Origin: Bactericera cockerelli
Lineage: Eukaryota; Arthropoda; Insecta; Hemiptera; Triozidae
Reading direction: 5' to 3'
NCBI GenBank assembly: GCA_024516035.1
Contig: CM044964.1
Coordinates: 23,045,806 to 23,109,805 of the forward strand
DNA: 64,000 bases
This document shows positions 57,121-64,000 of the stretch, in pieces. The position numbers and the translations under genes were made by a program. Positions within the stretch are counted from its first letter, which is position 1. Each line of letters starts with the position of its first letter. The notes under the pieces were generated by a model. That model made no database searches. It had not been told where the DNA came from and saw only the letters and a program-made list of their open reading frames with translations.

Positions 57121-57569
57121 TATTTGATATTCAAAAAATATGTTAAATCCTACACACAATTGAACTCTCACTTGATATTTTGATCAAATGTATCTTTGAT
57201 CAACCCCGCAGAATCATGAACTTTTCTTGGTGATAAAAGTGTTAAAACCCAGTGCAAGTTGCTATATTACGTTGTGGACTTGGCTCTTTTTTATCTTTTA
57301 AACGTCTGTTTATACAGCGCGTAATCAAAGTGTTGTCCTCCGAGAATCTTGCTAGACTGCTAGTACACTAGCTGTGCGAACGGACGTGTAATATTTTGAA
57401 AAACCAATTTTAGCACGTGCTTACACATGAAAAATTACACTGATATAATGTATCACTCTCAAGGTTTTAATACTTCTTTCTCCAAAAACGGTTCATGATT
57501 CCGCGGGGTTGATTGAGAGTGAGGAGTCAATTATGTGTAGAATTTAACGTTCATTTCGAAAATCAAATA
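57121..57569. mobile_element. 449-bp imperfect foldback element, specific to copy 2
   Basis: The outer ends 'tatttgatattc' and 'gaaaatcaaata' and the inner 'gatcaaccccgcagaatcat' against 'atgattccgcggggttgat' show long inverted arms. No equivalent exists near 23,840 in copy 1. Confidence 0.75.
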
Positions 57570-58109
57570 AAAAATTCGGAGTTCCATTTAAAAATCGAAA
57601 GTTGATGCCTGTTTCACTACTTTTGGAACACCTTGTAGAAATTTTAACTCCGTCAATATATGGACAATTTTGCGTTAAAACTTCATACAAAAATTCAAGT
57701 CCCTATCGTTAGCCGTTAAAAAGATGAAAATCCTATCCGGGACTCGTTTACTTAGTATAGTAACTACCTTTCAAGTTTGACCTTGATATTAGAGGAAATT
57801 TACGCGAAACAAAGGGGTTAGAAAAAAAGATCATCGTAAAAAAATGCTCCACTCCGTTCCCAAAACACTTTCCTCGGACCGTCAAACTGGGAAGCAATTC
57901 CCATTAACACAACTGTAATATTCGAAAAATATCCCTCTGACTAAAGCAGAATTAGCAATATTATTTTTCTCCCCCATCGCAAAAAAAAAATTCCGCCGAG
58001 GTATCAAAAGTTTCATTCACTCCAATCATAAAAAATTTAACATTCGTAAAATGAAAAACCCCTAAAAAAATAATAAAAAACAGTCATCGGCTGGCGAGCT
58101 TTGACATTT

Positions 58110-58650
58110 CACCACCTTCTCATCCATGCTTCCCCTTTATTCTTCTTCTCCTCTTATTTCCCCTCTTATTTCCCCTCTTATCCTTCTCCGACCCTACTCA
58201 TTCCTTCTATATCCCTCTCTTTTTTTCTTTCTCGCTCTTCTTTTTCCCTTCTCCTCTTATTTCCTCTATTATCCTTCTCCGACCCTACTCATTGACTCAT
58301 TCCTTCTCTATCCCTCTCTTTCTTTCTTTCTCTCTCTTCTCTTTCCCTTCTCCTCTTATTTCGCCTCTTATCCTTCTCCAACCCTACTCATTTCTTCCCT
58401 TTCTCTCTCTTTCTTTCTCTCTCTCCTCTTTCCCTTCCCCTCTTATTTCCCCTCTTATCCTTCTCCGCCCCCTATCATTTCTTCCCTTTCTCTCTCTCTC
58501 TCTCTCTTCTCCTCTTATTTCCCCTCTCCCTCTTTCTCCGCCCCTACTCTCTTTGTCTTCAGCTTCTCCTCCTATTTTTTCGGCCCATTATTCTCAGCGC
58601 TTATTCCTTTCTTCTCTCACTCTCTCTCTTTCTCCTTTTTTTTTCTCCTT
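58110..58650. repeat. Pyrimidine minisatellite, second copy
   Basis: Shorter allele of 24,350-25,040, ending at the same palindromic motif. Confidence 0.85.
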
Positions 58651-58752
58651 ATTGAAAAAAACTCGATTTCAATATTTGAAATCGGAGCAAGAAAAAATAT
58701 TTTTTTAACAAAATCGAACACAACACTTCAGATTTCTAATATTAGAAATTTC

Positions 58753-59010
58753 AGTAGTCACTGTGGCAGAGCGAGTTAGCGCGCTAGGCATTGCACACAT
58801 GGTGACCTGGGTTCGATTCCCAGCGGGGGAGGATTTTTTCTGTTCTGTACTTGGATGTTCGGGGTCCACTCATAACTCGTGAGGAAAAATGAGTAGCTGC
58901 ATTAATGTGAAGCAGCGACCAGTGGCAGAATCTTAGGCAAAAAAATAATACAAGATATTGTAAATTAAAGTGGTAAAGTCCTATGATTCTGTGCTACCCA
59001 CTAAAATTGT
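58753..59010 (+). mobile_element. SINE family B, second copy
   Basis: Allele of 25,137-25,404. Confidence 0.85.
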
Positions 59011-59284
59011 GACATAATAACACAAAGAAAAAGCATTATTATATTAGAAATTTCTAGGAAGTAATAATCACATCCAAAAATGAATATCCGTTATTTACTT
59101 TCAAATGCAACTCGTTCACCCACGTTATATTTTCATGTCGGATTATGAGTTCTGAATTCGACATTCAATTTTAAAAATGAATGTGAAAACAAAAAAGAGA
59201 GACGAAACCGAGGAAAATTATGGCTTGCTAAAATGGACGGTTAACTTCCTCGTGAACTACATGTTTCCGTTTTGGAAATTGACT

Positions 59285-59877
59285 TTGAAACATTACTCGT
59301 TGACTTTGTACCAATGACCTTGAAACATTACTCGTTGACTTTGTACCAATGACCTTGAAACATTACTCGTTGACTTTGTACCAATGACCTTGAAACATTA
59401 CTCGTTGACTTTGTACCAATGACCTTGAAACATTTTTCGTTGACTTTGTACCAATGACCTTGAAACATTACTCGTTGACTTTGTACCAATGATCTTGAAA
59501 CATTTTTCGTTGACTTTGTACCAATGACCTTGCAACATTAAATTAGTCAATGATATTGTAGAAATGGCCTAGCATTATTACTTGTTGACATTGTATCAAA
59601 AATTACTCAATGACATTGTAGAAATGACCTTGCAAAGTTACTCATTGACTTTGTAGAAATGACCTTGCAACATTACTTAATGACTTTCAAGAAATGACCT
59701 TGCAACATTACTCAATAACTTTCAAGAAATGACTTTGCAACATTACTCAATGACTTCCAAGAAATGACTTTGCAACATTACTCAATGACTTCCAAGAAAT
59801 GACCTTGCAACATTACTCAATGACATTCAAAAATGACCTTACAACATTAGGTACTCAATGACTTTCTACAAATGGCC
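59285..59877 (+). repeat. 35-bp tandem array, second copy, about 17 units
   Basis: The 5' seven or so units are a variant (ACTCGTTGACTTTGTACCAA then TGACCTTGAAACATT) that is nearly absent from copy 1. The 3' units are the common type. The variant units contain TGACCTTGA, the exact complement of TCAAGGTCA. Confidence 0.92.
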
Positions 59878-60309
59878 TTATTTTTATTATATGTTTTTTT
59901 ATTTATATTCATATGAGAGCAAGCAGTACAAACAAAAGAAAAACAAAAAATGGAAAGAAAAAAAAATATTTGAAAATGTCGAATCCTCCTGAACAGCTTT
60001 TTGTATTATATCTTTTTCTCTGCAAACTTGGAACATGGAAGTAATGGAAAAAGAAGATTAAGTTTTAAAAAAAAAACCACGTGGGTTGAAGGATTTTTTT
60101 TATTTCGAGGTTGTAATGGTTTACTCAATTCCTACTTGAAAACATAATATTATGTATTATGTTTTCAAGTATTATCTGTCTCATAATTAGTGCGTAGGGT
60201 TATTTTACCTACCCCAGAATGCTTAATAGCAAACTGAAATGGAATTTCAGCTGAAAATGCTCCATTAGGACAAATGAAGAAATTCACTGATCTATTGCAA
60301 ATCTATTGC

Positions 60310-60460
60310 ATATTGCAATCCTTCCCATTGAAGTGCTGAACACGATTGCACCGGAAGGTATGCCTTACAAACAACTGCAAACAAATTAAGAATACAAATT
60401 TTAATCGACTCGGGGAATCGAACCCGGGACCTACCGCTGCTTTTTACAGCACATATATAA
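60310..60460 (-). mobile_element. SINE family C variant, second copy
   Basis: Allele of 27,140-27,290. Confidence 0.7.
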
Positions 60461-60503
60461 ATATACGGGCCACCCTTAGATTGGTATATCTGGTATATAT
60501 TGT

Positions 60504-63328
60504 CGATACCTTTTTGCCAAAATGTGAATTGCGCCAAAATCAAATTTTTCAGGAGAGAGGTTTGAAAAAATAAAAAGTTGTTTTTTTTCAAAAAAAGTTT
60601 CATTACTCAGTTGTCCTACGTACGATTTTTACCAAATTTGGATATAATACTTGAATTTGTTTGCTTTAAATATTCCTGATAATTTTAACCGCAAAATGCC
60701 TTTAGTTATTGAGATAGTGTCGCTTTTCACAATTGAGAGGTTTAAAAAGAATTCGCCAAAAAGTGAAAAGTCCACTCTTGTTCTTCAGCCTACTAACCAG
60801 AATGTGAAAAACGCCCGATTTTTCGGGTTTCAAGTAAAGATAGTTTAGCCAAAATGTGAAAAGTCCACTCCTTTCCTCAGGCTGATAAACCAGAATGTGA
60901 AAAACGCTCGATTTTTTGGGTTTTAAGTAAAAGTGGTTTACGTAAAATGTAAAAAGTGCCATGTGGAATACAATAAATTTGTGAAAAGCGACATATAAGA
61001 AGAATAAATAGTGCATAATTTGTGCGTATAGTAACTGTAATAATGATTATTATTAAAGAACGCGATGGTGTTCCGCAACGCCAAGTCAAAAATTAAGAAG
61101 AGCGCACCTAGAGATATTGTACGTCACAGCACAAAGTGCCAATTTCACGCCTCTGTATCGGAATAACAACAAAGGATGAATGAAAACTGAAACACTACAT
61201 AGGATAAATTATTTACTGAAAAGAAGCAAGCTTTCGAATGAAGATTAATAAGAGTATCATCAAAAACGCTTGATTTAAACCGGAGAAAAAAAAAAACCAT
61301 TTTTCACTTTCTGCTGCTTGATGTTCTTATTCGATCTTGACCAAGCTATAGCCTAAACCACTGGGCCAATTTTGATGTATGAATTTGATCTTGTTTTTCT
61401 CGTCTTTGGTGGCAGGTGTGGCTTTGGAGTATTTATATAGCCCCAAAATGGGCACTTCAGCCCCATAATTCCAAAAAAACCCGCTATTTGATGTACAAAT
61501 ATTAATAGAAATCTTATATTTTCCAGAGAACTTTACCGATATAGAAGATTGAAGTGTAATTTTAATTGTAATACAGACATAATTCTTTGATGTACCTATA
61601 TAAATTTATGAGTCGCCCTTTTATTCGTAGTCAAGCACATTCATCATTAAGTACAAAAAAAACATATAAACAGACAGACAGACCTACGGATATACAAAAG
61701 ACGGACATACAGGCAGACATTCATGTACATCTTCTGATATTCATGTACATCTATAGTACAACTTCTCACTTTTCTGTTTATACTGACTGATATACTGATA
61801 CATAATTATTTGATAGATATAAACTTATTCAACACTTATTTAGCACAGATTCTAAATAAGTGTTGTTGCTTAATCTAAATTTAATATAAGATACCCTTGA
61901 AAACAGGGCCAAACACTAGGACTGTACGTAGGTTTCAGATTTTTCACATTCATTTGAAGTGAATCCGGCTGGGTGAGGCCCTACCCAGGCTGGGTGAGGT
62001 TAATGTGGGTAGCTGGTACGATTCCCAGCGAATGGAGGGTAAAACCCCCGTCCTAATCCAGGACGTTAAATCAAATAGAATCGTTGGCGTTAGGAAGGGC
62101 ATCCAGCCATAAAAAAAAAACGTGCTCCACCCTACCAACCTCAACCATGAGGTTGAACAATGCTGACCCCAAAAGCAATATAAGCTAATATGGGATAAAG
62201 GCAAGGGAGATATATATATATATTTGAAGTGAATACGGCCCTGTTTTATTTTAAATTTAACATTATACTCGGAAAAGGATGGTTTTTACATTATTGAAAA
62301 AAAGTTGACCCTTGACACATACCCTGGTAAAGCTAACTAACGGTATCAAAAAGACATGAAAATTTCTTTATTTCAAATCAAAAAATTCATATCTATTTTT
62401 TTTTTTTTTTTTTTTCAAATATACAATTAACTTCTTTAAAAAAATTACTGAAACTTGTGAAATAAAATATACATACGTTATTTCCGGCCCTGTTTTGATT
62501 AGAAATCTAAAACTTGTCTTAAAATACTTTTAATGTCAACTACTTTTTGGAAATGTCTTACAAATATGGTGGTTCCTTTTAAGATTCCAAAGTTGACACC
62601 CCTGGTGCCGCCCCTGGTAATGATAAAAAAACAATACCTAGAAGAAAAGGTTTCCCCTGCTATAGAATGATACACGTGTTTTAGCATTTTTTAAAATTTT
62701 AATCCGTTCTCTAGATAATTTGAGTGGCTCCTTTTTTGGCGGGCCCTATTATATTAATGAATACACAAAATTCATCATTTATTATTGCGGCGGAAATTGA
62801 ATCCGGACATAGATAGTTTGAAACCCTGAATCGAATGGAAGGTATTTTAGCCGCACTAACGTATATAGCACTTTGAAAATCCTGTTGTTTTGTTTTTTAA
62901 TAACAATCCTTTAATGTTTAAATAGTAATAAGAACATCTGAAAAGAAAAACTAGGAAGAAAGGCTAATACTTAGACAAAGAAAGATGGAGTTTTTCACTT
63001 TTTGGCGAATTCTTTTTCAACTTCTCAATTGTGAAAAGCGACACTGAAATAAAATGAAAACTGAAATTTTGGATATTTCACATTTTGGCAAAAAGGTAAC
63101 GGTATATTATCGGATTTTTCACATTCTCGTGTAATGTAAAAGAAAAAAACGAAAACATTTCACGTTTTGGCTGGATAAATCTCAAATTTTGACCAAAAAA
63201 ATTAAAACTATACTAGATAGAAACTTGGCCGTGAGTTCATTCGAAAGAGCTTTAAAAACTGATTAAGAATCTAAAATAAAACGAAAATTGAAATTTTGGA
63301 TATTTCACATTTTGGCAAAAAGGTATCG
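60504..63328. mobile_element. 2.83-kb long-TIR element, specific to copy 2
   Basis: The ends are exact inverted repeats: CGATACCTTTTTGCCAAAAT and ATTTTGGCAAAAAGGTATCG. The flank TTGT is duplicated (60,500-60,503 and 63,329-63,332) and single in copy 1 at 27,342-27,345. Inverted homology continues ~300-500 bp inward (60,710-60,775 against 62,985-63,045). Subterminal 'ccaaaatgtgaaaa' motifs recur at least ten times. There is no transposase frame, so the superfamily is open; 4-bp duplications occur in Chapaev, Sola and Academ types. Confidence 0.85.
61975..62215 (+). mobile_element. RTE-type retroposon 3' end inside the long-TIR element
   Basis: 'gggtgaggttaatgtgggta', 'ggcgttaggaagggcatcca', 'cctcaaccatgaggttgaac' and 'gggataaaggcaagggaga', with a (TA)n tail. 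Confidence 0.8.
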
Positions 63329-63399
63329 TTGTATAGTATACCATCCCAATTTATTTTCCATTCTCAATCTGACAAAGTCCTAATCTTTTGTCTCAGATT

Positions 63400-63880
63400 T
63401 TTTTCCTCATTGCCTTCTATTCTTTTTCCTTCTCTTCCTCTATTGCTCTCACTACTTCCATTACTTTATCTTTCCTTCTCTCACCTCTCATTTCCTATAT
63501 TTCTTTCTCTCGCTCACTTTTTTTTCTTATCTTCTCTCTCACTATATTTTCCTCTCTATTCATCTTCTTTTTTTTTCTCTCTCTTTCTCTATTACATTCA
63601 TCGCTCTCTCTCTCTCTCTCTATTTCTATCTGTCTCTCTCCCTCTCTTTCTCTCCCTCTCTCCATATGTCTACCTCTCTCCTTCTACCTCTCTCTCCCTC
63701 ACTCCATCTCTCTCTCTCTCTTTCTCCCTATCCCTCCCTCCCTCCCTCCCTCTCTCTCTCTCTTTCTCTCTCTCTTCTTTCCTCTCTCTCTCTCCATCTC
63801 TCCCTCTCCCTCTCTCTCTCTCTCTCCCCCTCTCTCCCTCTCTCCCTCTCTCCCTCTTACCCTCTCTCTTTCTCTCTCCA
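63400..63880. repeat. CT-rich tract, second copy
   Basis: Allele of 27,400-27,890 with different repeat lengths. No gene. Confidence 0.9.
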
Positions 63881-64000
63881 TGCAGCATGTGTCGTTTTCG
63901 AGGAAAAAGAAAACTTTTATATTTCTCAGAAATCCCAATCATAAGCTTTTTTGTAACTTATACTCTCTCGATATTAAAAAAAGACTGAGTAGAAACGAGA

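Larger units (their letters stand above)
45282..64000 (+). repeat. Second copy (probable alternative haplotype) of 4,537-28,000
   Basis: It is colinear and nearly identical to copy 1, with a constant offset of 40,745 up to 48,516. Large differences are insertions with transposon hallmarks. Exon 1, the Helitron, SINEs, MITEs and tandem arrays all recur in order. The window ends before a second exon 2 could be seen. Confidence 0.9.

Noticed and set aside
61715..61800. A third hammerhead ribozyme
   Set aside because: It shares the flanking phrases of the 36,390-36,670 units but lacks the core and stem II sequences.

Overview
The window looks like a piece of a large, repeat-rich insect genome. 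It is AT-rich, has a gene with a very long intron, many tRNA-derived SINEs, MITEs, a Helitron and RTE/jockey-type retroelement remnants, and no bacterial-style gene packing. The only protein-coding host gene I can support is the insect Dop1R2 (DAMB, invertebrate-type D1-like) dopamine receptor on the + strand. A hemipteran host is my guess, from the overall repeat style and the receptor sequence; nothing in the window proves the order.

Layout. 1-590 is a low-quality duplicate of about 1,726-2,380, followed by a 100-N gap. 691-4,536 is repeat-rich sequence upstream of the gene. Dop1R2 coding exon 1 (5,082-5,339; TM1-TM2) is followed by a 31.4-kb phase-0 intron, and coding exon 2 (from 36,730; TM3-TM7 and tail, stop near 38,583-38,611). 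Exon 2 carries three apparent single-base losses and one probable extra base, mostly in C runs, so it reads as an intact receptor with assembly or polishing errors. The intron holds SINEs of five families, MITEs, a 262-bp Helitron, pyrimidine and purine tracts, a 35-bp tandem array rich in nuclear-receptor half-sites, a 66-bp tandem array, and a tandem pair of degenerate hammerhead-ribozyme motifs just upstream of exon 2.

From the second 100-N gap (45,182-45,281) to the window end, the sequence repeats 4,537-28,000 almost base for base, including exon 1 (45,827-46,084). It starts abruptly at the gap, which is best explained by an uncollapsed second haplotype scaffolded after the first. The two copies therefore act as a natural insertion/deletion comparison. 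Copy 1 carries an 8.64-kb long-inverted-repeat (foldback/MULE-like) composite transposon at 7,771-16,412, absent from copy 2 with a clean 9-bp empty site. Copy 2 carries a 2.83-kb long-TIR element with a 4-bp target duplication (60,504-63,328), a 0.63-kb element (54,641-55,271) and two palindromic elements of about 450 bp (56,277-56,730 and 57,121-57,569), all absent from copy 1.

The 8.64-kb composite is nested. Its ~2-kb arms end in tandem ~150-bp units and contain SINEs. Its core is a non-LTR retrotransposon reverse-transcriptase frame split by a 2,364-bp non-autonomous hAT element (8-bp target duplication), which itself holds a ~70-bp tandem array and a copy of the 0.63-kb element seen again in copy 2. 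This element, the hammerhead pair and the half-site array are the most notable signals.
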